Source: an uncultured Planctomycetaceae bacterium (lineage in GTDB: Bacteria > Planctomycetota > Planctomycetia > Pirellulales > JACPPG01). Taken from it: a stretch of 10,389 nt of DNA. A program made the translations under genes and the position numbers. The DNA lies in NCBI GenBank assembly GCA_945957305.1, contig CAMFLN010000041.1:1-10389 (forward strand), read 5' to 3'. The notes below the pieces were generated by a model. It did not search any database, had not been told where the DNA came from, and saw only the letters and a program-made list of their open reading frames with translations. Shown here piece after piece: positions 1 through 6,036 of this stretch (position 1 is the first letter of the stretch; the number at the start of each line of letters is the position of its first letter).

Positions 1-1328
1 ATCGACACAGCCGCAGCGGGCACCTCGAGCATCAGTCCAATCGGCACACGCGCGCCGTGGTCCCCCTTGGCTTGCATGTCGCGATGGACGCGATGAACCA
101 TCGCCCGCACCCGGCGCATCTCCTCGAGCGTAGTGATCATCGGGAACATAATGCGCACGGCCTCCGCGGCATCCCCTTGCGAGCGCGCCGCGCGCACAAT
201 CGCCCGCAGCTGGGTATTGAAAAACTGTGGATGTTCGAATGACAGTCGAATCGATCGCCAGCCGAGGAAGGGATTCGCCTCGCGATCGTGCCCCAGATAT
301 GGAATCGTCTTGTCCCCCCCCAGGTCGAGCGTGCGTATCGTGACGCGCTTGTTGGGGCTGGCATTGATGATGGCGCGATAGGCGGCGAACTGTTCCTCTT
401 CATCCGGGACATTGGGATGCGTTAGAAACAAGTATTCGGTGCGAAACAGCCCGATGCCGGACGCGCCGACGGCGACTGCCGTTCGGGCGTCATCCACATT
501 ATTGACATTCGCCAAGAGTTCGACGGAGACGCCGTCGGCGGTGATCGCCGGAAGCTCGCGATTTTCGGCGAGGACGTCCTTGAGCAGGACAAATTCTCGC
601 TGCAGCTTGCGGTAAGCACTCTCCGTCTCGGCATCGGGATTGACGATCACGTGTCCCGAGCTGCCATCGACGATCAGCGTGTCGCCATTTTTCACCAGCC
701 GCAAAATATTCTGCACCCCGCTTACGGCTGGCACCCCGCGACTGCGGGCCAGGATGGCGGCGTGGCTGGTTTGGCCTCCCGATTGCGTGACGATGCCCGC
801 CACTTCGCGCTTGCCGAGCGCCACGACCTGCGACGGCAACAACTCGTTGGCCACCAAGACCAGGGGGCCGCTCCCTACGTCGGGATCTTGCGCCAGTACA
901 GGAGAGAGGTGGCCCGACAGACGGATAATGACGTCGCGCACATCGACCAGCCGCTCGCGGAGGTACTCATCCTCCATCCGCGCGAACAGCTCGGTATAAG
1001 AAGCCAGCACATGTTCCAGAGCCGCGGGCGCCGTTTCGCGGTGATCGACGATCCGCTCGCGGACTTTGGCCGTGAACGCCGGGTCGTGCAGAATGGACTC
1101 GTGCGCCTTGAAAACCGCGGCCTGTTCGGCGCCCACCTGGCTCGCCACCTTCTGAAACAGGGCGCGCAGGTCGGCCGCCGTCCCTTCCCGGGCCAGCTCG
1201 AAGCGGCGCAACTCGGCAAAGATCTTGTCTTCCGCCAGGCGGCGGGTCTTAGGATTGACGAAAATCTCGTGGATGCAATACGCCTTGCCAATCACCACGC
1301 CTGGAGAGACGCCAATTCCCTTTCGCAT
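1..1328 (-). CDS. ptsI: Phosphoenolpyruvate-protein phosphotransferase (PTS enzyme I), 3' end outside window
   Basis: Enzyme I autophosphorylates on a histidine with PEP and passes the phosphate to HPr, the first step of the cytoplasmic phosphotransferase relay. The visible 442 codons start with MRKGIGVSPGVVIGKA, as usual for the family. They cover the N-terminal HPr-binding domain (about 1-125), the swivelling phosphohistidine domain with GGQTSHAAILARS (His189), and much of the C-terminal PEP-binding barrel. Barrel motifs seen are GLFRTEY (Arg296), RTLDLGGDK (Arg332) and NPFLGWRSIRL. These residue numbers agree with E. coli enzyme I, so there are no gross indels. The catalytic Cys region and C-terminus lie beyond the left edge. 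No SD is visible before the ATG at 1328. The gene lies 91 bp downstream of an Hsp20 gene on the same strand, with a hairpin between. No HPr gene is in the window, so sugar uptake versus a regulatory role cannot be decided. Confidence 0.96.
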   Translation of the reverse strand, partial: MRKGIGVSPGVVIGKAYCIHEIFVNPKTRRLAEDKIFAELRRFELAREGTAADLRALFQKVASQVGAEQAAVFKAHESILHDPAFTAKVRERIVDHRETAPAALEHVLASYTELFARMEDEYLRERLVDVRDVIIRLSGHLSPVLAQDPDVGSGPLVLVANELLPSQVVALGKREVAGIVTQSGGQTSHAAILARSRGVPAVSGVQNILRLVKNGDTLIVDGSSGHVIVNPDAETESAYRKLQREFVLLKDVLAENRELPAITADGVSVELLANVNNVDDARTAVAVGASGIGLFRTEYLFLTHPNVPDEEEQFAAYRAIINASPNKRVTIRTLDLGGDKTIPYLGHDREANPFLGWRSIRLSFEHPQFFNTQLRAIVRAARSQGDAAEAVRIMFPMITTLEEMRRVRAMVHRVHRDMQAKGDHGARVPIGLMLEVPAAAVS

Positions 1329-1364
1329 GGGAGAATCGTAGCACTGGGGCTCTCCGGCAACAAC

Positions 1365-1396
1365 GACGCACGACCGGACGACGCCGGTCGTGCGTC
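1365..1396 (-). terminator. 13-bp hairpin between the Hsp20 genes and ptsI, probable terminator
   Basis: The arms 1365-1377 and 1384-1396 (GACGCACGACCGG and its exact complement) are separated by a 6-nt loop. Read on the minus strand, it lies 24 bp after the TAA of the last Hsp20 gene and before the ptsI start. It probably limits read-through of heat-shock transcripts into ptsI. The sequence after the hairpin (GTTGTTGCC) has only scattered Ts, so it is not a textbook Rho-independent terminator. It may be a weak terminator or an mRNA-stabilising 3' structure. Confidence 0.5.
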
Positions 1397-1419
1397 CATG
1401 GGGGCTTGGCGCGCGAGGA

Positions 1420-1896
1420 TTAAGCTTCCTTCACGTTGATCCGCTTGCTCTTCGCGGCCGCAGTCTTCTTCAGATGAACTTCCAGAACGCCATGCGAAAA
1501 CTTCGCTTCGACGTTCTCAGCATCCACCTCGGCCGGCAACCGCACTTGGCGACGGAACGAGCCGTACCGGCTCTCGCTGTGCCAGTAATTTTGCCCCTTT
1601 TTCTCAGACGTTTCCTTTTTCTCGCCCGAGAGAACCAACGTTTCGCTGGTCACCGTGACATCGAGGTCCTCGGGTTTGACACCGGGCAACTCGGCGCGGA
1701 CCGTGATTTCGCTCTCATTCTCTGTGACGTCGAGCGTGGGGGTCCATTCCGTTAGCGCCCCCAGGCCCGTTTCGACCATGCCGAACGGGTCGTTAAAGAA
1801 ATTATTGAAGAGGCGATCCATTTCAGATCGGAAGGAGACAAGCGGTGCGTTGCCCCCCTCTTCATGTCTTTTGTTCTTCCAAGGTATGAGTGTCAT
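1420..1896 (-). CDS. Small heat-shock protein, Hsp20/alpha-crystallin family (third gene of tandem)
   Basis: This is a 158-residue ATP-independent holdase chaperone that binds unfolding cytoplasmic proteins. The N-terminal arm carries a FRSEMDRLFNNFFNDPFG segment, typical of class A bacterial Hsp20. The alpha-crystallin domain spans about residues 50-148 and includes AELPGVKPEDLDV and the signature AKFSHGVLEVHL. The C-terminal I-x-V anchor is Ile153-Asn-Val155 (RINV), used for oligomer assembly. The ATG at 1896 follows a strong SD, GGAGG, at a 6-nt spacing. The gene lies 55 bp after the second Hsp20 gene, consistent with one transcript. A pseudo-palindrome (TCGGAT-N-ATCCGA, 1912-1924) sits just before the SD. 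Of the three paralogues this one looks most like the canonical bacterial Hsp20/IbpA-type protein. Confidence 0.95.
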   Translation of the reverse strand: MTLIPWKNKRHEEGGNAPLVSFRSEMDRLFNNFFNDPFGMVETGLGALTEWTPTLDVTENESEITVRAELPGVKPEDLDVTVTSETLVLSGEKKETSEKKGQNYWHSESRYGSFRRQVRLPAEVDAENVEAKFSHGVLEVHLKKTAAAKSKRINVKEA

Positions 1897-1951
1897 ACAC
1901 CACCTCCGTTATCGGATCATCCGACGGCTAGTTCGCTAAGATACGGCGGCT

Positions 1952-2341
1952 CTACCCCTGCACCGAAATCTTGCGAGGTTTCACGGCCTCGACCTTCGGG
2001 AGGTGCAGAGTCAGTACGCCATCGTTGAATTCTGCCGCAATACGGCTCGCGTCAATTTGCTCGCTGACGCGAAACGTGCGATGGAAATCGCCCACCCCGT
2101 ACTCGCGTACCAGGTAACGGGTTCCCTCGGATTGTCGCGGTTTCGCGGGCGCGCTGACTGACAGTTGGCCGTCTTCGAATTCGATATCGATTTCACCGGC
2201 TGCCACTCCGGGCAGATCGGCGACGAGCAACAGTTCGTTCTTTGTTTCGATAATGTCGACATTCGGTAAATAGCGGGGACCGGGACGCGTCGCTTCGGCG
2301 TCGGTCGCAGGTTCTTTTTGCAAAGTCGCTTCGCTGGTCAT
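1952..2341 (-). CDS. Small heat-shock protein, Hsp20/alpha-crystallin family (second gene, short N-terminus)
   Basis: This is a 129-residue Hsp20 chaperone. The alpha-crystallin domain fills about residues 25-122, starting at LPNVDIIETKNELLLVADLPGV. It contains REYGVGDFHRTFRV and the signature AEFNDGVLTLHLPK. The C-terminal I-x-V motif is Ile125-Ser-Val127. The N-terminal arm is short (about 24 residues), polar, and lacks the DRLF-type hydrophobic segment of the two neighbouring paralogues. In sHsps this arm governs oligomer size and client binding, so this member may be a smaller partner in hetero-oligomers; that is inference. The ATG at 2341 is preceded by an AGAGG-type SD. The gene ends with TAG, which shows that TAG is a normal stop here. 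Confidence 0.95.
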   Translation of the reverse strand: MTSEATLQKEPATDAEATRPGPRYLPNVDIIETKNELLLVADLPGVAAGEIDIEFEDGQLSVSAPAKPRQSEGTRYLVREYGVGDFHRTFRVSEQIDASRIAAEFNDGVLTLHLPKVEAVKPRKISVQG

Positions 2342-2369
2342 GTTCTTATTCCTCTCTGCTGTAGGTAAG

Positions 2370-2418
2370 GCGCGGCCTGCTGCCGCGCAAGCGCGTTGTT
2401 AACGAGCGCCTGCGGCGC
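2370..2418 (-). other. Two GC hairpins in the spacer between Hsp20 genes
   Basis: Two perfect hairpins lie in the 90-bp spacer before the second Hsp20 gene. One is GCGCGGC-CTGCT-GCCGCGC at 2370-2388, and the other is GCGCC-TGC-GGCGC at 2406-2418. Neither is followed by a T-run on the minus strand, so they look like mRNA structures (processing, stability or attenuation) and not terminators. The first ends 28 nt upstream of the ATG. Confidence 0.45.
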
Positions 2419-2431
2419 AACCGCTAAATTG

Positions 2432-2881
2432 TCAGGTGCTTGGACCGCTCTGAACTTGGATCTTGCGTGGCTTGGCCGAAGCCGCTTTGGGCAACTTCAA
2501 CAGGAGCACGCCGTCACGCAGGGTCGCCTCGACCTGTTCGGCATCCACGTCGTACGGCAGCCGCAACGATCGTGAGAACTCTCCCACCCCGCGTTCCTGG
2601 CGGTGGAACGACGTTCCCTCGGCCACGCTCGAACCGCGACGACCGCGGATGGTCAACTCATTGCCGGTCACCGAGATTTCGAGATCCTCTTTCTTGGTGC
2701 CGGGAAGCTCCGCTTCCGCAAACAGCTGCTCCCCCTCTTCCCACACGTTGACGGCGGGAAACGCTCGGACAGCTCGCGCCACGGGCGCCGCGGTTCCGGA
2801 CAATAAATCTCCCATCAGACGATCGAAATCGGATCGCAATTGAACAAACGGATGCCTGCCATTGGGGCGCCAACGAACCAT
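2432..2881 (-). CDS. Small heat-shock protein, Hsp20/alpha-crystallin family (first gene of tandem)
   Basis: This is a 149-residue Hsp20 holdase. The N-terminal arm contains FVQLRSDFDRLMGDLL. The alpha-crystallin domain (about residues 42-138) includes AELPGTKKEDLEI, RQERGVGEFSRSL and the signature ATLRDGVLLLKLPK. The C-terminal anchor is Ile141-Gln-Val143 in KPRKIQVQ. The frame is open upstream to a possible ATG at 3121, but the start at 2881 is preferred. It begins the family-like N-terminus (MVRWRPNGRHP) and follows a strong GGAGGTG SD at the right distance, while the upstream 80 codons look like leader sequence. It is the promoter-proximal gene of the Hsp20 set, and its promoter must lie in the gap that follows. 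Confidence 0.94.
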   Translation of the reverse strand: MVRWRPNGRHPFVQLRSDFDRLMGDLLSGTAAPVARAVRAFPAVNVWEEGEQLFAEAELPGTKKEDLEISVTGNELTIRGRRGSSVAEGTSFHRQERGVGEFSRSLRLPYDVDAEQVEATLRDGVLLLKLPKAASAKPRKIQVQSGPST

Positions 2882-2915
2882 CGAACACCTCCGTCGAGAG
2901 AAAAATAGTGAGTAG

Positions 2916-2946
2916 GGCCGAGCGGCCTCAGTGGCCGGAGTCGGCC
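2916..2946. other. Nested hairpin in the Hsp20 leader
   Basis: The outer arms GGCCGA (2916-2921) and TCGGCC (2941-2946) enclose inner arms CGGCC and GGCCG around the loop TCAGT. On the plus strand it is followed by TTTTT (2947-2951), as in a Rho-independent terminator, but no plus-strand gene ends here. On the minus strand it lies about 35-65 nt upstream of the first Hsp20 ATG, so it may be a leader RNA structure or may stop antisense transcripts. Confidence 0.45.
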
Positions 2947-3312
2947 TTTTTGACGTGTCTTTCAACCGCAGAGAAGGAAAGCAAAGTCCGTGCCGACCCA
3001 CCAGCGCCCCGCAGGGCTTGCCGCTAGGTGTTGCGCCGCCGCCATTTGGGATAAGGGACAAAATCGAGACGACGAAACGGACTGCCATTTCGGCAGGATC
3101 ATGCGTGTCGGCGGGGCACAATGCGCGCGTTAGCGGCGCGAAGTTTCTCCCATGCCCGCCTGCACTTACGCTGTGAGCCGGCTTGAGACTTCTACCAGCG
3201 CCCCGGCATTTAGGATCGGCCGGCTCTCCGGTTTCGCAGCGGGCACTAATGCAACGCTGTAACTGCTTGAGAATAAACGGTTTCTCGAACGAATCTCCCG
3301 GGTCATTTGCGG

Positions 3313-3342
3313 TTGTTGATCTGGGGAGGACCGATATATACT
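3313..3342 (+). promoter_or_regulatory. Candidate sigma-70-type promoter for the acyl-synthesis gene set
   Basis: TTGTTG (3313-3318) is followed after 16 nt by TATATA (3335-3340), or after 18 nt by TATACT (3337-3342). The match sits about 70 nt before the first dehydratase ATG, in an AT-richer patch. An inverted repeat, ATCTGGGG (3319-3326) and CCCCAGAT (3361-3368), brackets the -10 element and could be an operator. This is assigned by pattern only. Confidence 0.4.
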
Positions 3343-3412
3343 ACGAAGTCCTAAAACTAACCCCAGATTCGCGCAGTGTGCGTCGCCCGCTGCGCCAGCC
3401 GGTATTCGTGCC

Positions 3413-3898
3413 ATGCGTTTTACGCTCGTCGATCGGATCGTCGAATTGTCTCCGGGGGAAAGAATTACCGCGGAAAAGAACTTGTCGCTGGCCGAAGAGT
3501 ACCTGGCCGACCATTTTCCCGGCTTTCCGGTCATTCCCGGCGTGCTCATGCTCGAGGCAATGACGCAAGCCAGTGCCTGGTTGATTCGGGCGACCGAGGA
3601 TTTTGCACATAGCACGGTGCTGTTGAAAGAAGCGCGGAACGTCCGCTTTGCCAATTTCCTGCAACCCGGGCAGAAATTAACCGTAACGGCCGAGATTCAA
3701 GACCAAGACGAGCGCTGCACGCGGCTCAAGGCGATGGGCACCGTCGATGGCAATGCCACCGTCTCGGCTCGCCTGGTGATGGAGCGCTATAACCTGGCGC
3801 AGGAGCGGCCCGATCGGCAAATTGCGGATGACGTTGTGAAACTGAAGATGCGTGAATTGTTCTCGTTGTTGTATCAGCCTCCTGTGCCGGCGGTGTGA
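3413..3898 (+). CDS. FabZ-like 3-hydroxyacyl-ACP dehydratase (hotdog fold), first copy
   Basis: This 161-residue protein is of the FabZ/FabA hotdog family, which removes water from 3-hydroxyacyl-ACP to give trans-2-enoyl-ACP. The catalytic pair is visible as His34 in HFPGFPVIPG and Glu48 in VLMLEAMTQAS, with near-consensus FabZ spacing. The core fits the usual 140-150-residue family length. A polar tail (about residues 127-161, ending LYQPPVPAV) follows. The start MRFTLVDRIVEL aligns with the start of the second dehydratase of this cluster (MRWIWIDKFVEF); the two share the N-L-S-L-A-E-E stretch and are paralogues. No SD is visible before the ATG. It is the first gene of a five-gene co-directional set. 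It could be a housekeeping FabZ, but clustering with a dedicated carrier and ketosynthase suggests a specialised role. Confidence 0.9.
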   Translation: MRFTLVDRIVELSPGERITAEKNLSLAEEYLADHFPGFPVIPGVLMLEAMTQASAWLIRATEDFAHSTVLLKEARNVRFANFLQPGQKLTVTAEIQDQDERCTRLKAMGTVDGNATVSARLVMERYNLAQERPDRQIADDVVKLKMRELFSLLYQPPVPAV

Positions 3899-3982
3899 CA
3901 ATCGCCAGGGCTCTGTCGGCCCCAAGGCGCCGAGCCTCACGCGCCCCCCGCGGTCTCCATTACCAACGCACCTTTCCTTCCC

Positions 3983-4735
3983 ATGCGACTTGCGAACCGA
4001 ACAGCCCTGGTCACCGGCGGTAGCCGTGGAATCGGCCGGGCTTGCGTGCGCGCACTCGCCGAGGAAGGGGCGCAAGTGGCCTTCGTCTATCACTCCCAGC
4101 AACAAGCCGCGGACGCATTGGCCGCCGAGTTGACCGCCCAGGGCCATGCGGTGCAGGCGCTGCAGGCTGACGTGGCGAATTACGAACGAGCAGGCGCGGT
4201 CGTTGCCCAATTGCTCGAATCCTGGTCCAGCATCGACATCCTGGTGAACTCGGCGGGCGTGATTCGCGACGGCCTGTTTGCCACGATGGAACCGGACCAA
4301 TGGCAGCAAGTGATCAGCACGAACCTGACGGGAACCTACAACTACTGCCACGCCGTTGTGCGCTCGATGATGTCACAGCGCCGCGGCAGCATCATCAATA
4401 TCTCCAGCGTGGCGGCGGAATTCGGTTCGCGGGGGCAAGTAAATTACGCCGCGAGTAAAGGGGGCATTGACGCTCTGACGCGCACCTTGGCCAAGGAACT
4501 GGCCGCGCGCAAGGTCCGCGTTAATGCCGTCTCGCCTGGAATGATCGAAACGGATATGAGCGAAGTCGTCCGTGGGTTGGCCGGCGACCAGTTGAAGACG
4601 ATCATTCCGCTGCGTCGCGTGGGACAGCCCGAGGAGATTGCCAAGGTCGTTACGTTTCTCGCCAGCGATGATGCCAGTTATATGACGGGACAGGTGCTGC
4701 GCGTGGATGGTGGCTTGAGCCTCGGCAGTTATTAG
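3983..4735 (+). CDS. fabG: FabG-like 3-oxoacyl-ACP reductase (short-chain dehydrogenase)
   Basis: This is a 250-residue classical short-chain dehydrogenase, the usual FabG length. It should reduce 3-oxoacyl-ACP to 3-hydroxyacyl-ACP with NAD(P)H. The Rossmann nucleotide loop TGGSRGIG is at 11-18, with Asp63 in ADV and NSAG at 89-92 (a variant of NNAG). The catalytic residues Asn114, Ser142, Tyr155 and Lys159 are all present (YAASK). The end RVDGGLSLGSY is typical. It begins 84 bp after the first dehydratase and precedes the carrier gene, which fits a reductase acting on acyl-ACP. SDR substrates are hard to read from sequence, so the FabG role rests on motifs plus context. The stop is TAG. Confidence 0.92.
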   Translation: MRLANRTALVTGGSRGIGRACVRALAEEGAQVAFVYHSQQQAADALAAELTAQGHAVQALQADVANYERAGAVVAQLLESWSSIDILVNSAGVIRDGLFATMEPDQWQQVISTNLTGTYNYCHAVVRSMMSQRRGSIINISSVAAEFGSRGQVNYAASKGGIDALTRTLAKELAARKVRVNAVSPGMIETDMSEVVRGLAGDQLKTIIPLRRVGQPEEIAKVVTFLASDDASYMTGQVLRVDGGLSLGSY

Positions 4736-4863
4736 AAGCAAAGACCGTGCACATGGCGGCGCTCCGAGGTGGGCAACACCGAGAGCGTGAAAAACTGATT
4801 TGATCGAACCTCCCTGGAGGGAGGGGATTTAGCTTTCGAAGGATCGCAGTACGTTCCGCTCGA

Positions 4864-4896
4864 TGGGAAGCTGCCCCGCCTGGCTTGGGAAGCTGC
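4864..4896. repeat. Two direct 11-bp repeats with a 22-bp period upstream of the ACP gene
   Basis: TGGGAAGCTGC occurs at 4864-4874 and again, identically, at 4886-4896. The start-to-start distance of 22 bp is about two helical turns, which would place the two copies on the same DNA face. They lie about 95-125 bp before the carrier-protein ATG. This could be a regulator site or chance duplication. The same spacer also has a CCTCCC-TGGA-GGGAGG hairpin at 4809-4824. Confidence 0.35.
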
Positions 4897-4921
4897 GACG
4901 AATCGAGGGATCACAAACACC

Positions 4922-4981
4922 ATGCGGCGGCGCAAGGGAGAATCGTTCTCCCGCGCCGCATCGCAGCAAACTGTGGGAGAA
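4922..4981 (+). promoter_or_regulatory. Leader hairpin with alternative SD-sequestering pairing (candidate translational switch)
   Basis: A strong stem is formed by GCGGCGC (4927-4933) with GCGCCGC (4953-4959) and by GGGAGAA (4936-4942) with TTCTCCC (4946-4952), with loop TCG and a 2-nt AA bulge. GGGAGAA occurs again at 4975-4981, exactly at the SD position of the carrier-protein gene. TTCTCCC could therefore pair either with the upstream copy, leaving the SD free, or with the SD. No T-run follows, so transcription termination is unlikely. The switch is inferred from complementarity only. Confidence 0.4.
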
Positions 4982-4988
4982 ACCGCAC

Positions 4989-5381
4989 ATGGCAGCCAAT
5001 GCCGACCTGTTCAACAAGATCCGCACTGCCCTGGTCGATGCGCTGGGCGTCGACGAAGACGAAGTCACGCCCGAAGCGACGTTGGTAGGCGATCTGGGTG
5101 CCGAGTCGATTGACTTTCTGGACATCGTCTTTCGTCTGGAAAAAGCGTTCGACATCAAAATCCCCCGCGGCGAGCTGTTCCCGGAAGACATCCTCACCAG
5201 CACGCAGTACGTGCAGCAGGGCAAACTCACGCCCGAAGGCCTGGCCGAACTGAAGAAGCGGATGCCGTTCGCGGATTTGGACGAATTCGGCAAGGATCCG
5301 GTGGTGAAGAACTTCGTCAATCAATTGACTGTGCAGGACATGGTGCGTTACGTGGAATCGAAACTGGCCACCACGGCCTAA
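4989..5381 (+). CDS. Acyl carrier protein, enlarged form with an internal insertion
   Basis: This 130-residue carrier protein holds growing acyl chains on a 4'-phosphopantetheine arm. The N-terminal half is a clear ACP: helix I (about 4-19), then ATLVGDLGAESIDFLDI with the modified serine at Ser40, then helix II (FRLEKAFDIKIP). Ordinary ACPs are about 75-80 residues. Here about 40 extra residues (roughly 70-112, including LTPEGLAELKKRMPFADLDEF) lie between helix II and the last helix (TVQDMVRYVESKL). The insertion is helical and charged in character and is not a second carrier domain, since no second DSL-type serine is present. The ATG at 4989 follows a GGGAG SD at 9 nt. An in-frame ATG at 4863 is rejected because the extra sequence is leader-like. 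It sits between reductase and dehydratase genes, so it is presumably their dedicated carrier. Confidence 0.93.
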   Translation: MAANADLFNKIRTALVDALGVDEDEVTPEATLVGDLGAESIDFLDIVFRLEKAFDIKIPRGELFPEDILTSTQYVQQGKLTPEGLAELKKRMPFADLDEFGKDPVVKNFVNQLTVQDMVRYVESKLATTA

Positions 5382-5457
5382 GTTCGTCCGCTCCGGCCGG
5401 CGGGCTGCGCTGCCGGTCCGCCGATGTCAGTTTGTCCGCTTGCGAAGTGAAATCGCC

Positions 5458-6003
5458 ATGCGTTGGATCTGGATCGATAAGTTCGTCGAGTTCGAAAGCG
5501 GCCGCCGCGCACGCGCGGTGAAGAATCTCTCCCTGGCCGAGGAGCATTTGCACGACCATTTCCCGGGCGCCCCGATGATGCCCAATTCTCTCATTATTGA
5601 GGGGTTGGCTCAGACCGGCGGTCTGTTGGTGGGCGAGCGATATGCCTTCGAAAAGAAGGTGATTCTGGCCAAGATTCCCAAGGCAACTTTTCACTTTCCG
5701 GCGATTCCAGGGGATACGCTCACCTATACCGCCGTCATTGAGGACATCAATGACGATGGCGGGCGAGTGACCTGCACCAGCCACGTCGGTGATCGACTGC
5801 AAGCCGAGGTCGAATTGGTCTTTGCACACCTCGCTGACGATGGCCGGCCGCGCAAGTTATTCGAGCCGAAGAACTTCGTTTTCACGCTCAAACTGCTGGG
5901 CGTGTTCGACGTTGGTGGCGGGCCGGACGGCAAGCCCATCCCCGAGCCCCCGGGACTGGCGCGGCTGCGCGCCAATGTGGGAGCAAACGACACGGGGCTA
6001 TAA
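5458..6003 (+). CDS. FabZ-like 3-hydroxyacyl-ACP dehydratase (hotdog fold), second copy
   Basis: This is a 181-residue FabZ/FabA-type hotdog protein and paralogue of the first dehydratase. His34 lies in HFPGAPMMP and Glu48 in NSLIIEGLAQTGG, at the same positions as in the first copy. The loop before the catalytic Glu reads P-N-S-L in place of the usual P-G-V-L, which may alter the substrate tunnel. A C-terminal extension of about 45 residues (from KLFEPKNFVFTLKLLGVF) has no match that I recognise. The ATG at 5458 is chosen because it aligns with the first copy; a TTG six codons upstream is less likely. No SD is visible. The gene follows the carrier gene by 76 bp and precedes the ketosynthase by 33 bp. 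It may act on a different chain length, or pair with the first copy as a heteromer. Confidence 0.9.
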   Translation: MRWIWIDKFVEFESGRRARAVKNLSLAEEHLHDHFPGAPMMPNSLIIEGLAQTGGLLVGERYAFEKKVILAKIPKATFHFPAIPGDTLTYTAVIEDINDDGGRVTCTSHVGDRLQAEVELVFAHLADDGRPRKLFEPKNFVFTLKLLGVFDVGGGPDGKPIPEPPGLARLRANVGANDTGL

Positions 6004-6012
6004 CGATCGATT

Positions 6013-6028
6013 CTTTCGTCGACGAAAG
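6013..6028. repeat. 16-bp perfect palindrome before the ketosynthase gene
   Basis: CTTTCGTC followed directly by GACGAAAG is its own reverse complement. It lies 10 bp after the stop of the second dehydratase and 8 bp before the ketosynthase ATG, and its right half contains the only SD-like bases (AAAGG). As RNA it could form a 6-bp stem with a UCGA loop over the ribosome-binding region. As DNA it could be an operator. Confidence 0.45.
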
Positions 6029-6036
6029 GCGAAAAC

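Larger units (their letters stand above)
2882..3412. other. 531-bp divergent intergenic region
   Basis: No gene is supported here. The region holds the 5' leader and promoter of the minus-strand Hsp20 genes and the promoter of the plus-strand acyl-synthesis genes. I looked for a CIRCE element (inverted TTAGCACTC) and for a clear sigma-32 type promoter and saw neither. Visible structure is the hairpin at 2916-2946, a 7-nt complement (3026-3032, AGGTGTT) to the Hsp20 SD segment (2884-2890), and the plus-strand promoter-like sequence at 3313-3342. Confidence 0.6.

Noticed and set aside
651..1439. Plus-strand open frame of 262 codons opposite ptsI
   Set aside because: The minus-strand frame encodes an unmistakable enzyme I; the plus frame has no recognisable domain.
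2882..3121. N-terminal extension of the first Hsp20 gene to an upstream ATG at 3121
   Set aside because: The extra 80 codons show no domain, and a strong GGAGGTG SD stands just before the ATG at 2881, where a normal Hsp20 N-terminus begins.
2882..3300. CIRCE or sigma-32 type heat-shock element before the Hsp20 genes
   Set aside because: No inverted TTAGCACTC and no clear CTTGAA/CCCCAT pair could be found on the minus strand.
4863..4988. In-frame ATG at 4863 as the start of the carrier protein
   Set aside because: The added residues are encoded by repeat- and hairpin-rich leader DNA and lack similarity to ACP; the ATG at 4989 has a good SD.
4922..5113. Small upstream frame (63 codons) overlapping the carrier gene start
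   Set aside because: It starts inside the leader hairpin without an SD and runs out of frame over the ACP; no evidence it is translated.
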